A DNA stretch of 64,000 nucleotides, from positions 29,972-93,971 of IMG/VR virus record IMGVR_UViG_3300017527_000643, one strand, 5' to 3'. Numbering within the stretch: the stretch's first letter is position 1; each line of letters begins with the position of its first letter. Position numbers and translations under genes: made by a program. This DNA comes from a virus. Under the pieces are notes generated by a model, which made no database searches, was not told the origin of the DNA, and was given only the letters and a program-made list of their open reading frames with translations. Below are positions 1-8,750 of this stretch, in pieces.

Positions 1-1926
1 ATGAGTATTGGGTTAGGAACTATTGTTACTTTACTATTAAAAGCCGCCAACAACATGCGTATGCTTAGCGGAATGACACGCCAAGCTTCTGCGCATTTTG
101 AAGGAGGGCAGAAACAAATCGGTTCAGCTAGGGCAGCGGTAATGCAACTTCGTCGTGGGTTTGCTGCAACTTATGAAGAAGCTGGTGGGGTTGTAAGTTC
201 TTTGGCTCAGATGGGAATGAGTGCAAAAGAGATAGAAGGAACGCATTTCAAGAAAAAAACATGGATTGAAGGCCCCGTGGCGATGACGGAAGAACTGAAG
301 AGATTGTCGAAGAGTGAATATAACGCATTTAAGGATGTTGGTCGATTACAACGAGATTTATCTGATAACCAAACTACTATGACAGATGAAGAATTTGAAC
401 ATAAAAAAGGACTAATGAAAGAACGCATGTGGGATCAGGAATACTCAAGCCAACGACAAATGAGAATTATTAAAGACCAAAAGGAAGCAAGCATAGCAGC
501 ACACGAGGCTTCGGAAAAGACGAGAAGAAGAGAATATAAGACTACATACGGTGCTGCACAAGAATTATACGCCATTGAAAAAGCATTTGGAGTAAAAGTG
601 CAGCAGAGCGGTATGTTTGTTAAGCAGATGGAGCAGGATTATGGAAAAGCAAATGATGAAGCAAGGAAGATGTTAGGGGCTGCGATAGCAACAGCCACCC
701 AAATAGACAATATTGGTGTAGATGAGCTTCTGTCAGATTGGCAGAAAATGATTAATTCAGCACAGACGTACAAAACAGACGTAAATGGTATCCTTGCTTT
801 GTACAATACTATGATGAGAAAAGAAGCACAGATGGGATTGAAGGGTGTTCCAGTTGGCGTGCGTAAAGATATCGCAGCAACAGTGACTTCCTGGAAAGCC
901 TCTATGGATCTAGGTATGAAGGCACGATTAGGAAAGGGTGCTACGCCAGCAGAGCGTGCGCTTGAATTTGAAAATATAGATTATGGAGAACAACTATCGC
1001 GTGCCATGAACTTCCTGCGTGAAATTGTTCCTGAAGGTATTGAAGGCGGCACAGCAGCAGAAAAATCAAGAGCTAAGATAAAAGTTCGTAAAATGGCAGA
1101 GAAGATGGAATTTCCCCCAGATGTACAGAAGCACCTTGCTGATGCTGTTGTGGAAGGAAAAATAACTTCTGAAGAAACAAAAAAGATGAATGCGCAATAT
1201 GAGGCAGAAAGAGACGCAGTAGCAAAAAATGAAAAGATATGGAATGAGCAGCGGGGGAAGTTGATTGAACACGCAGGAAAAACTGCTACAAAGTTATTAA
1301 CAATTCAACAATTGCTAGAAAGAAAAGCAGCAGATTTTGCTGCTAACTATTTACAACCTATAGTGAACTGGTTATCTGAGATATGGGGCGCAGTTTCTAA
1401 ACTTTGGGAAGACCCCGAGCAGAAGCTAGAGAGAAAAGCTATGGAGGAATTGACAAAAACTATGTCCCCTGCACAGGCTAGTTATTACCTGACAGATGTA
1501 ATGAAAAAACATGGAGGAAAAGGTGGGGCACTAGAACCAAAGGAATTTGCAGGAGCTACCGGTTTTGATTTGATACATTCTTACGCTCAGCAGCAAGGGG
1601 AAGGTACTTTGGGGACTGGTATGGCTACGATTGGCGGATTGGCTAAGTGGGTGACCGGTAGCGCGGAAGAAGAAAGAGAAAAATACAGAGTAGCAGCAAC
1701 ATATGCTTCGGCTACTCGGCGTTCTAAAGAGCTAGCAGCAGACCCTGATTGGGGTCCAAAGTATGCGTCAGCACGAAAACAAAGTGGAAAAGCGGCTGCA
1801 AAGGTTTTTAATGATTATCTAGATCACATAAGCGGAAAAAAGACACCAAGCGCCGAAATGCGTATACCGGGTGGTGACGGTGAAAATCTTGCTGGAGAAA
1901 GAACACCGGTTGGATCTAAACTTTAA
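1..1926 (+). CDS. Large tail protein, tape-measure-like, possibly 5'-truncated
   Basis: The frame is open from the first base of the window, so the ATG at base 1 may be internal and the true start may lie upstream. The 641 visible residues are mostly helical and charged, with hydrophobic stretches near residues 1-15 and 440-470, and Gly/Ala-rich segments. The gene lies directly before the baseplate hub and spike genes, where tape-measure proteins usually sit; such proteins fill the tail tube and set its length. No lysozyme or peptidase motif was seen. The role is inferred from composition and position only. Another tail protein is possible. Confidence 0.5.
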   Translation: MSIGLGTIVTLLLKAANNMRMLSGMTRQASAHFEGGQKQIGSARAAVMQLRRGFAATYEEAGGVVSSLAQMGMSAKEIEGTHFKKKTWIEGPVAMTEELKRLSKSEYNAFKDVGRLQRDLSDNQTTMTDEEFEHKKGLMKERMWDQEYSSQRQMRIIKDQKEASIAAHEASEKTRRREYKTTYGAAQELYAIEKAFGVKVQQSGMFVKQMEQDYGKANDEARKMLGAAIATATQIDNIGVDELLSDWQKMINSAQTYKTDVNGILALYNTMMRKEAQMGLKGVPVGVRKDIAATVTSWKASMDLGMKARLGKGATPAERALEFENIDYGEQLSRAMNFLREIVPEGIEGGTAAEKSRAKIKVRKMAEKMEFPPDVQKHLADAVVEGKITSEETKKMNAQYEAERDAVAKNEKIWNEQRGKLIEHAGKTATKLLTIQQLLERKAADFAANYLQPIVNWLSEIWGAVSKLWEDPEQKLERKAMEELTKTMSPAQASYYLTDVMKKHGGKGGALEPKEFAGATGFDLIHSYAQQQGEGTLGTGMATIGGLAKWVTGSAEEEREKYRVAATYASATRRSKELAADPDWGPKYASARKQSGKAAAKVFNDYLDHISGKKTPSAEMRIPGGDGENLAGERTPVGSKL

Positions 1927-1940
1927 CGTAGGTAAATCCC

Positions 1941-2714
1941 ATGGGAAAAAATAGTGCACTAGAGATTTCAAAGAAATTTGTAGACTTTCTGACGCCTGAT
2001 GCGCAGGCCGAAAAACTCATATTTAGAAGATACCCCGGCGAAATTCTCCAAGCTGCTGCAGCGTATGGAGAACCCATTAATGAAAAGCAGATCGACAAAA
2101 TCATATTGAAGATCAATCCTCGAAACATAGGTTTTACAAAAGCCAAAGTTATCCAAAAAGTACAGACAAGTGCACCTGACCGTTTTATTGTGTTTGATTG
2201 GGGTCATGAACTTACGGTAATAAATATAGAGGGCGTTACTGGAAATTTGCTTCCTGACTCACTTACAAAAGGCGTCTTAGACCCTGTTGCTGATGCTACT
2301 ATGGAATCGCTAGCATGGTCGCCTAACACGCAACAAAATCTTCGAGGGAATGAAGGCTGGAAAAGTTTCCAAAATGTTAGTTCCCAGATGAACTCTATAT
2401 TTAATGATGTTACTTTGGGCACAATGACATACAGTGAGTTACTAGAATTATCTCCGAAATATAAAACGTTCAAGAAACTAGAAAAGATATATGACGATGC
2501 AGACGCAGATGATGATATCATTACTTTAGAATTGGGAAATGATATCTACAGAGGGTTTTTTGAGCAATTCAATTTTTCAATTTCGGCTGAATCTCCATGG
2601 AGTTGGACTTACAGTCTTGTTTTTGTAATACTTTCTAATCTTTCAGAAAAAGTTAAGAAGCTAGATCCTGCGCATACAGATAAAGATAATACTAACAAAT
2701 TTACAAACAGTTAG
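1941..2714 (+). CDS. Tail/baseplate structural protein
   Basis: This 257-residue protein has the pattern of small myovirus proteins found between the tape measure and the hub: an N-terminal INPRNIGF segment (about 55-62), then FDWGHELTVINIEGVTGNL (about 85-103), and a C-terminal part with a SPWSWTYSLVF strand (about 220-230). Such proteins are thought to help connect the tail tube and baseplate. The start is 14 bases after the upstream stop with only a weak ribosome site. It sits in one operon with the hub and spike genes. The family assignment rests on pattern memory, so the exact baseplate position is unknown. Confidence 0.55.
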   Translation: MGKNSALEISKKFVDFLTPDAQAEKLIFRRYPGEILQAAAAYGEPINEKQIDKIILKINPRNIGFTKAKVIQKVQTSAPDRFIVFDWGHELTVINIEGVTGNLLPDSLTKGVLDPVADATMESLAWSPNTQQNLRGNEGWKSFQNVSSQMNSIFNDVTLGTMTYSELLELSPKYKTFKKLEKIYDDADADDDIITLELGNDIYRGFFEQFNFSISAESPWSWTYSLVFVILSNLSEKVKKLDPAHTDKDNTNKFTNS

Positions 2715-2721
2715 AGATAAG

Positions 2722-4869
2722 ATGCCAATAAAAATCGATACAAATGATCTTATAGCTAAGGCACTTGTCCAGGAATTATATTCCAAACCGGATAAAGAAG
2801 ATCAGGTGCTGGCGACTAACGCGTTGGACAAAAGCGAAATTGTAAAATTTATGGAAGCGTATCCGCTAAAATCATCCCACGTAGACAATAATTTATTAGC
2901 TGTGGTACCACAAGATGTGTATCATCCAGAAATTACAATAGCTATTGATTTTACGCATCAATTTGTACAAAGTACAAAAGCTATTAAAGGGAAGCGCCCA
3001 TTAGACCCTCGGTTTTTTGCAAAATTTGCGGATAAGCTATTTGTATTTACAAAAAGATACTTTGATTATGTGATGTCTGTTGGAGATCGTGTAGATTTTG
3101 TAGCTGATATTACTAAAGATTATGAGTTTTCTTCGCACAATGAAGAGGACATGAACCTTTTTGTGAATCGTATCATTAACTATTTCCTAACGAACGTAAG
3201 TGTAAGTAAAGCACGTAAAGAGATAGGGAACGCATCTCTTACATTCAAGGATATAAAAAATCCACTAAAAGATGGTAAAGGCAACTACAGAATATTTTTT
3301 GATGGAGCATTTAGGATATTCAATCAATTATTAGCGCCTATGCTTCCAATTGTTATTTGGGGAAGGGGTCGTTTGTATAAGAACTGGTATTTTCCAATCT
3401 TTGATGGATTCATTGTTTCAACTTCCCCTACTGATTCTAATGGGTTTGTTGAGTACCAGATTTCTTGCAAGGACGTGCTTGAGTTAGCAAGAATAAGTGT
3501 GGAGATGATTAACCCTGCCATTCAGCAAGAAGCTGAAGATAAAAAAATAGATGCGATCAATCTTTTAAGTAAGCCGTTTTATGGGCATGACCACTTTACT
3601 ATAGTTGACCGCATGTTCAGAGGCGGTAAGCTAGTCTATGATCCTTCAGCACGCGCAAATCAAATTCAAGAAAAATTCAATGTAGATATAACCAGAAAGC
3701 CTACCCTTACAGATGCTCCCGCTATTCCTAAAGTACATGACCCAGAGCATGCCCCAATAGAAGAGGAAGGCTTACCATTAACTGCATTAGGTAGATTCGA
3801 TCCGGTTGATGGGGATGATTTTAAACTGAAGGAGGGTTTAGACGAAATTGGCGTGTATAAAGATCAGTTTACTGACAAATATAGATTAGATTATGTTTCT
3901 CATCAACGCGTGCGCAAACTCATTACATGGGGAGATAAAATGACTCCCTATAGAGTGTGGACGCTCCAATCCCCAGACTTATTTACATCTACCTTTGCTA
4001 CACGATTAGATGTAATAAATGAAGTTGCAGGCAAAGTTTATTATGATTTTTTTGTTGATGGATGCGGGAATGTTCATTATCATCCAATGCGGTTAACCAA
4101 TGACTTTCTAATGAACAATGCAACAACTTATGATCCATCATCTCCCAATAATAAAAAATTTGTTCCACGTTCATTTCCTCATTCCCAAGTAATTACTCCT
4201 GAAGAAACTTTTTCTGTGAATAGTGCATTAAATATTGAAGAATTGGTTACCTTTTTGCGCGTGACTGGTGTAGATGAAGTAATAGGCTCTACCGCTCCAG
4301 AACTTTTAACTTTATATGGAAGCGCTAGAGATAAACGAATGATATCCAAGTATGGATATCGTAGAAAAGAAATTAATAATACACTCTTCAATATCAATCA
4401 GAATATCGCTAAGAAGATAACATTTTTGGACGTAGCAGCTATGGTAATGATGCAGTTTGCTAACGCTGAGTTGTATACTCGTCAGCAGGTTATTGCTTTT
4501 CGACCAGAACTGGAACTGGCATCACCGGTAATTTTTAGTGAAGATAACAATGTATTTTATATAAATTCTATAGAGCATAATTTCGTGGTTGGTGGGGATG
4601 CTACGACCAACATCAATGGCAGTTTTGGAAGAAGAGATTTGGAATTGCCACCAGATTTGAATAGTTTACTAGTGGCAACACAAACCGTGTACGATCTTAA
4701 GGGATTCGAACCAGCAGAATTTTGGAGCAAACTAAAAATTGATGATTGGAAAAATTATTTAGATGCAACCCAAGATACTATTGAAGAACTAGAATTAATG
4801 GAATTTCTGGATAATACTTATGGATCTTCGGACGTAAGTGGGCCGGTTGATGACGATGAGTGGCTTTGA
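2722..4869 (+). CDS. Baseplate hub protein
   Basis: The product (715 residues) combines an N-terminal part with a GNASLTFKD segment, the strand pattern PMLPIVIWGRGRLYKNWYFP (about residues 208-227) followed by FDGFIVS, and a C-terminal part with a long acidic end. Hub proteins of contractile tails have comparable domains that trimerise around the spike. It starts 8 bases after the previous gene, with GATAAG as a modest ribosome site, and the spike gene follows. No lysozyme domain is visible. The call rests on gene order and the beta-rich hub-like pattern. Confidence 0.6.
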   Translation: MPIKIDTNDLIAKALVQELYSKPDKEDQVLATNALDKSEIVKFMEAYPLKSSHVDNNLLAVVPQDVYHPEITIAIDFTHQFVQSTKAIKGKRPLDPRFFAKFADKLFVFTKRYFDYVMSVGDRVDFVADITKDYEFSSHNEEDMNLFVNRIINYFLTNVSVSKARKEIGNASLTFKDIKNPLKDGKGNYRIFFDGAFRIFNQLLAPMLPIVIWGRGRLYKNWYFPIFDGFIVSTSPTDSNGFVEYQISCKDVLELARISVEMINPAIQQEAEDKKIDAINLLSKPFYGHDHFTIVDRMFRGGKLVYDPSARANQIQEKFNVDITRKPTLTDAPAIPKVHDPEHAPIEEEGLPLTALGRFDPVDGDDFKLKEGLDEIGVYKDQFTDKYRLDYVSHQRVRKLITWGDKMTPYRVWTLQSPDLFTSTFATRLDVINEVAGKVYYDFFVDGCGNVHYHPMRLTNDFLMNNATTYDPSSPNNKKFVPRSFPHSQVITPEETFSVNSALNIEELVTFLRVTGVDEVIGSTAPELLTLYGSARDKRMISKYGYRRKEINNTLFNINQNIAKKITFLDVAAMVMMQFANAELYTRQQVIAFRPELELASPVIFSEDNNVFYINSIEHNFVVGGDATTNINGSFGRRDLELPPDLNSLLVATQTVYDLKGFEPAEFWSKLKIDDWKNYLDATQDTIEELELMEFLDNTYGSSDVSGPVDDDEWL

Positions 4870-4905
4870 TTAGTATTTTTGGTATTGTTTCTTTAGAGGA
4901 TTACC

Positions 4906-5988
4906 ATGGCATTAGACGCATTTTTATTCGAAGCACGCGTAACAGCGGTGTTTCCTGAAGAACGTGTGGTAAGTGCATCATGGCTTAAGTCTGGTGAACA
5001 TCAGATTTTTGATGCGCGTGTCATAATGAGTCATGGGAATTTTTCATTTCCTATGGTAGGCGATATCGTCCTAGTTATTGGTGGTCCTTCAAGTTACTAT
5101 TGCATAGGGAAAATAGATAATCAGTATAAAGTAAAGCTTGGGCTAGGCCAGGAAGATGAGGACGGTAATCCTGCTATAGTTAAGCTAGGTGATGGCACGG
5201 AAATTGGTGAAGATCTAAAAGCTAAAAAGGTACATGGAGGAGAAACTGTCCTTGGAAATTTAGCTAAAGGAATCTGGTTATCGCTTTCCAATTCGCGCAA
5301 TTTTTCCTTGATGGGTGGTGTAAACGAGGGGATCAAATATATTTACAATGCAGGAAAGACCACGATACGAACGCTACAAGTATTAAGTCAAACGATTGTA
5401 AATGATGCAAGCGGGCAAATTACCACATTGGGCGCTGTCATGCGCTTCTTTCCTGGTGTTGGTAACTTTATCGCTAAGAACCCACAAACGCAGCAAGGTG
5501 CAGTAGAAGCTACTACTACAATTTACGATACTGCTACTGCTCTTGCAAAAGCAACGTTCAAACTAGGTGATATTTTTATTGAACCGATTGCCTCTCAAGA
5601 TGCAGGGATACTTCAGCCCCATACGGAAGCAGGAGTCGCTGGTACAGCATCCTGGCTGAATGCCATATTAGCTGTAATGAACGCTGCGGGAATAGAAGTA
5701 GCTTCTATTAAAATGGACGCAGTTGGTAATTTAACAATAAACACTCCACTAGGCGGAAAAACAGTTATAAATTCGAGTACTACTACGCATATTATTAGCA
5801 CGGCGGGTACATGGATTGGCGGAACGACTGAAGGGCCTCCTGTAGACCCGATGGTGTTGGGGCAACAATTATATACTTGGCTTGCTGCGCATAAGCACCC
5901 CACGGGGACTGGCCCATCTGGGCCACCTACACCAGATGACCAAGCTACATTAGCTACAATCCTTAGTCTGAAAAACTTCGTAGACTAA
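4906..5988 (+). CDS. Baseplate spike protein with OB fold (gp5/gpV-like)
   Basis: The N-terminal 80 residues form an OB-fold-like beta domain (FEARVTAVF, then PMVGDIVLVIGG). A middle region follows, then a C-terminal beta-helix-like part (NLTINTPLGGKTVINS) and the ending HKHPTGTGPSGPP, typical of gp5-like spikes. These trimers form the tip of the contractile tail that pierces the outer membrane. At 360 residues it has no lysozyme insert. A good ribosome site (AGAGGA) precedes the ATG. It lies between hub and wedge genes, as in other myoviruses. Confidence 0.75.
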   Translation: MALDAFLFEARVTAVFPEERVVSASWLKSGEHQIFDARVIMSHGNFSFPMVGDIVLVIGGPSSYYCIGKIDNQYKVKLGLGQEDEDGNPAIVKLGDGTEIGEDLKAKKVHGGETVLGNLAKGIWLSLSNSRNFSLMGGVNEGIKYIYNAGKTTIRTLQVLSQTIVNDASGQITTLGAVMRFFPGVGNFIAKNPQTQQGAVEATTTIYDTATALAKATFKLGDIFIEPIASQDAGILQPHTEAGVAGTASWLNAILAVMNAAGIEVASIKMDAVGNLTINTPLGGKTVINSSTTTHIISTAGTWIGGTTEGPPVDPMVLGQQLYTWLAAHKHPTGTGPSGPPTPDDQATLATILSLKNFVD

Positions 5989-5989
5989 A

Positions 5990-6481
5990 ATGGCTCTTTT
6001 ACCCGCTACATTAGCTTCAGCATTGATTGCAAACATTGATAACTTCACGATGGAAGCACAGGCAACGGCTGCGTGGGCAGACTCTTTTGATACGTATTTT
6101 CAGACAGCGATGGCTGGTGCTGTTCCTATAATTCCTCCCCCGTTTACTGCTACAGCCGATGCACGGGATCAAATGGAAGACGCACTTACAGGAATGTCGG
6201 TGCAGGATATGGGGTCAACCAAAATCGTAGCTGGAATTACAGCATATTGGACACAACTAACTGCAGATGCAACGACTATTTTTTCTGCATGTACGGCTAT
6301 CGCAGCCCCCGGTGGTTTGGCTGCGCTTAAGGGTCTGTTGGATCTTGATTTTGCATCGAATACGACTGGTGTTGTAGCAAAAGAAGCGGCGTTAACTACA
6401 ATTGCAAATACGATCCATACTGCACAAAGCGGGGGAACTGCGACATTTCCAGCACCGGTTGGTGTGCAAACTATTGTTTAG
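5990..6481 (+). CDS. Small Ala-rich virion protein of the baseplate cluster
   Basis: The 163-residue product is rich in Ala, Thr and hydrophobic residues and largely helical, with an MALLPATLASAL start and a conserved-looking ALTGMSVQDM segment. Proteins of this kind often follow the spike gene in myoviruses, but no function is known to me. The start lies one base after the spike stop, so translation is probably coupled. The stop codon overlaps the stop of the convergent DHH gene, sharing the bases TTAG. It is probably a structural or assembly protein. Confidence 0.5.
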   Translation: MALLPATLASALIANIDNFTMEAQATAAWADSFDTYFQTAMAGAVPIIPPPFTATADARDQMEDALTGMSVQDMGSTKIVAGITAYWTQLTADATTIFSACTAIAAPGGLAALKGLLDLDFASNTTGVVAKEAALTTIANTIHTAQSGGTATFPAPVGVQTIV

Positions 6482-7392
6482 CTAATTTCTAAACTATTCA
6501 ATAATTTCCAAACTTTAGCTTCAATTTCTTCGGTAAATTCATAAGGAAATCCTGCTGCACCAGGGTGCCCTCCCCCATCAAAATACTTAGCGATTGCTGC
6601 CACGTCAACTTCACCAGTCCTAGCGCGTAACGAGCACGAGTTTATAATGGGGTTGATGACACAAATATAATTCAGATCCTCAGAAGCTGGGTGGTCTAGG
6701 GCTGCGTGCCCTATTTCTGAAATGTAATCGGTAGCGAATATGATCTTGAATTTATTTCTGAATCCGTCTGCGTACAGCCGTGTTCTTTCTAGCTGTGTCC
6801 TAATTACTTGGGATACATAGCGTTTTTTGCGGGCAATCAAATACCCTATGATGGTCTTGAATGGTTCTTTAGTATCGGCGTCTAGGCTCTCCAGAAAAGC
6901 TTTTACAAATGCATCCTTACCAATAAAGCCTAACAGGGTGTTCATTTGCTCGGAACGTTCTCTATAGGGAGAATCTAGTTGCCACATATCCCAGGCAGTT
7001 ACCGTCTTTACAAAATCAAAATATGTTCCCTGTGTCTTGCCTTCATGAAGAGAAAACAGGATTTCGGTGGCTGATTTGGTTAAATCTACGGTTGCCCATT
7101 CATATTTTTTTACCCAGGCACGCGTTTTGTGATGATCCACTAAAATGACATCCAATCCATTTTTTGCTTCTTTATCAATCAGTAAGGCCGTTTCCTTGGT
7201 GGGGCAGATGTCGCAGATTAATAACCTATCACCGTTGCTGAACTCTTTGTTTTTTATATAATTTACTATTGCTTCATCTATGTTTTTGTAAGTATGATAG
7301 GAAGTAGAAGCAATTTCAAGCCCGGAGGCTTCAGCGACAATGCGAGAACCTACTGCGTCTAGATCATTATGGAGCTTGAGGTGGTCTGCCAT
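6478..7392 (-). CDS. DHH/DHHA1 family phosphoesterase
   Basis: The 304-residue protein shows the motifs of the DHH superfamily: HNDLDAVG (8-15), ICDICP (59-64, Asp61), VDHH (85-88) and the DHHA1 Gly motif GGGHPGAAGF (about 272-281). These residues bind divalent metals. Relatives are NrnA-type nanoRNases, RecJ and cyclic dinucleotide phosphodiesterases; the short two-domain layout favours an NrnA-like or oligonucleotide-degrading role. It is one of only two minus-strand genes here and has its own GGGAGG ribosome site and a probable promoter at 7418-7445. The substrate cannot be decided from sequence. Confidence 0.85.
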   Translation of the reverse strand: MADHLKLHNDLDAVGSRIVAEASGLEIASTSYHTYKNIDEAIVNYIKNKEFSNGDRLLICDICPTKETALLIDKEAKNGLDVILVDHHKTRAWVKKYEWATVDLTKSATEILFSLHEGKTQGTYFDFVKTVTAWDMWQLDSPYRERSEQMNTLLGFIGKDAFVKAFLESLDADTKEPFKTIIGYLIARKKRYVSQVIRTQLERTRLYADGFRNKFKIIFATDYISEIGHAALDHPASEDLNYICVINPIINSCSLRARTGEVDVAAIAKYFDGGGHPGAAGFPYEFTEEIEAKVWKLLNSLEIS

Positions 7393-7417
7393 ATTAATTT
7401 ACCTCCCGTTTTATAAC

Positions 7418-7445
7418 ATAATACTTTAAATCCTAGAATTTCCAA
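7418..7445 (-). promoter_or_regulatory. Probable promoter of the DHH gene
   Basis: On the minus strand TTGGAA and TATTAT are separated by 16 bases, about 25 bases upstream of the DHH start codon. It gives this inverted gene its own transcription inside the tail operon. Confidence 0.45.
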
Positions 7446-7509
7446 GGAAATTTTTCAGAAGTTAACGTAGGCGGTTCATAGTTGGCTATAGTATACCAGA
7501 GGAATTTTT

Positions 7510-7983
7510 ATGGCAGAATCTAAACTAGAAGACAATGCTTGCCTGTGCGCTTGGGTATCCTTCATTGGGGATTTCCGGGCTACGCTGGAAGCTCTGATTG
7601 ACAGCAGTATTGCGATCTTTACTACGATCAAAGTTACGTTGGCTTTGGTTCCTACGAACCTCACTGACCAGTTGAAGAAGCTGCGTTATGAAGCTGAGCT
7701 AGCTGTGATAGAGCAGGTAATAGCAGTCATTGAAGCTCCTCTAGGCTACGTGGGGCGCTATGCGCGACCTTATGCTGATTGTGACCCTGTGTCGTCGCTT
7801 ATCGTAGCTAATAATAAAGTACGGGAATTTTTGACTGCAGACGTTGAAGAACGGCGATTTGAAGTGGAACAGTTTATTGCGGCACTAAACAGAGAAAGCC
7901 TAAAGATCGAAGAAATCGATCAGATAATTGATGTGCTCACAGAAATAAAATCTGCTATAGAAATCTGTGGTGGCGAGGAATAA
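7510..7983 (+). CDS. Unknown protein of the baseplate cluster
   Basis: I do not recognise this 157-residue protein. It is helical, with a hydrophobic N-terminal stretch (about 12-48, including FTTIKVTLALV) and a charged, probably coiled C-terminal half. Four cysteines lie at both ends and in the middle. AGAGGA precedes the ATG. The stop is two bases before the start of the gp25-like gene, and baseplate genes follow, so a structural or assembly role is likely. A TATAGT or TATACC -10 element may lie at 7487-7497, without a clear -35. Confidence 0.5.
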   Translation: MAESKLEDNACLCAWVSFIGDFRATLEALIDSSIAIFTTIKVTLALVPTNLTDQLKKLRYEAELAVIEQVIAVIEAPLGYVGRYARPYADCDPVSSLIVANNKVREFLTADVEERRFEVEQFIAALNRESLKIEEIDQIIDVLTEIKSAIEICGGEE

Positions 7984-7985
7984 TT

Positions 7986-8741
7986 ATGAAACTTGACCCT
8001 ACCGTTCAATATGATTTGGGAGTTAATTTTAAACAAGAGATAACTGGATTTTCTCCAAAAGCTACCCTTACACTTACTCCGACAGGTGATCTTCAATTTA
8101 TTAATGGAAAAAGTAAACTTGTAACACAATTAATGCGGGCGCTTGTAAACGAAAAGGTAGGTTTACCACTAAATATTCCTGCGGACACATCTGGAAGACA
8201 ACTACAAACATTGATTTCCCTAATTTTGAGAAATTTCAAACGCATTCAAGTGGAAGAAACGGATCTTATAAACCCTAATTTTATTGGATACACAATATAT
8301 AGACGGGGTGGTCCTGTTGACTTTAGTGGAGATACCTCAGATACATTTGTTAAAATATCTAAAAGTGAAGTGACCCACAGATTTTCAGATCTAAACTTAG
8401 AAAATGGAAGTGTTTATGAATATGGTATATCAAAAACTTTTAGAAGAGGTGCAGTGTCGCCGCAGGTTGAGCAGATTAACGTTACTCCATCGCAGTTTTT
8501 GACTAACCAAAAAATTGTAATTGGAACTAACATAGTTGGAATTCCTGGTAATGAATCAGTGACTTTATATGTAAATACAAATAGGCTATATAAGAAATCT
8601 GAATTGTTAGAAACTATTGAAGAAATTAAAACTTATATAGATGAAACGGAACCAAGAAGAATGCTTGTTGATATAGAGATTCGTAATCTGCTCGATGAAT
8701 TTGTTAGTTTGGCTGTTGGAAGGCAGAATCAAATATCTTAA
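7986..8741 (+). CDS. Baseplate wedge gp25-like domain fused to fibronectin-like domain
   Basis: Residues about 20-85 resemble gp25-like wedge proteins: a LTLTPTGDLQFINGKSKLV segment, then a helix with VTQLMRALVNEKVG. Gp25 is a sheath-initiating wedge subunit. Residues about 90-165 look like a fibronectin type III module (GYTIYRR and YEYGISKTFRRGAVSP), and a helical tail ends the protein. It precedes the J-like wedge gene, as gp25 precedes gp6 homologues elsewhere. At 251 residues it is about twice the usual gp25 length because of the added modules. The gp25 match is moderate. Confidence 0.5.
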   Translation: MKLDPTVQYDLGVNFKQEITGFSPKATLTLTPTGDLQFINGKSKLVTQLMRALVNEKVGLPLNIPADTSGRQLQTLISLILRNFKRIQVEETDLINPNFIGYTIYRRGGPVDFSGDTSDTFVKISKSEVTHRFSDLNLENGSVYEYGISKTFRRGAVSPQVEQINVTPSQFLTNQKIVIGTNIVGIPGNESVTLYVNTNRLYKKSELLETIEEIKTYIDETEPRRMLVDIEIRNLLDEFVSLAVGRQNQIS

Positions 8742-8750
8742 GAGGTAACC

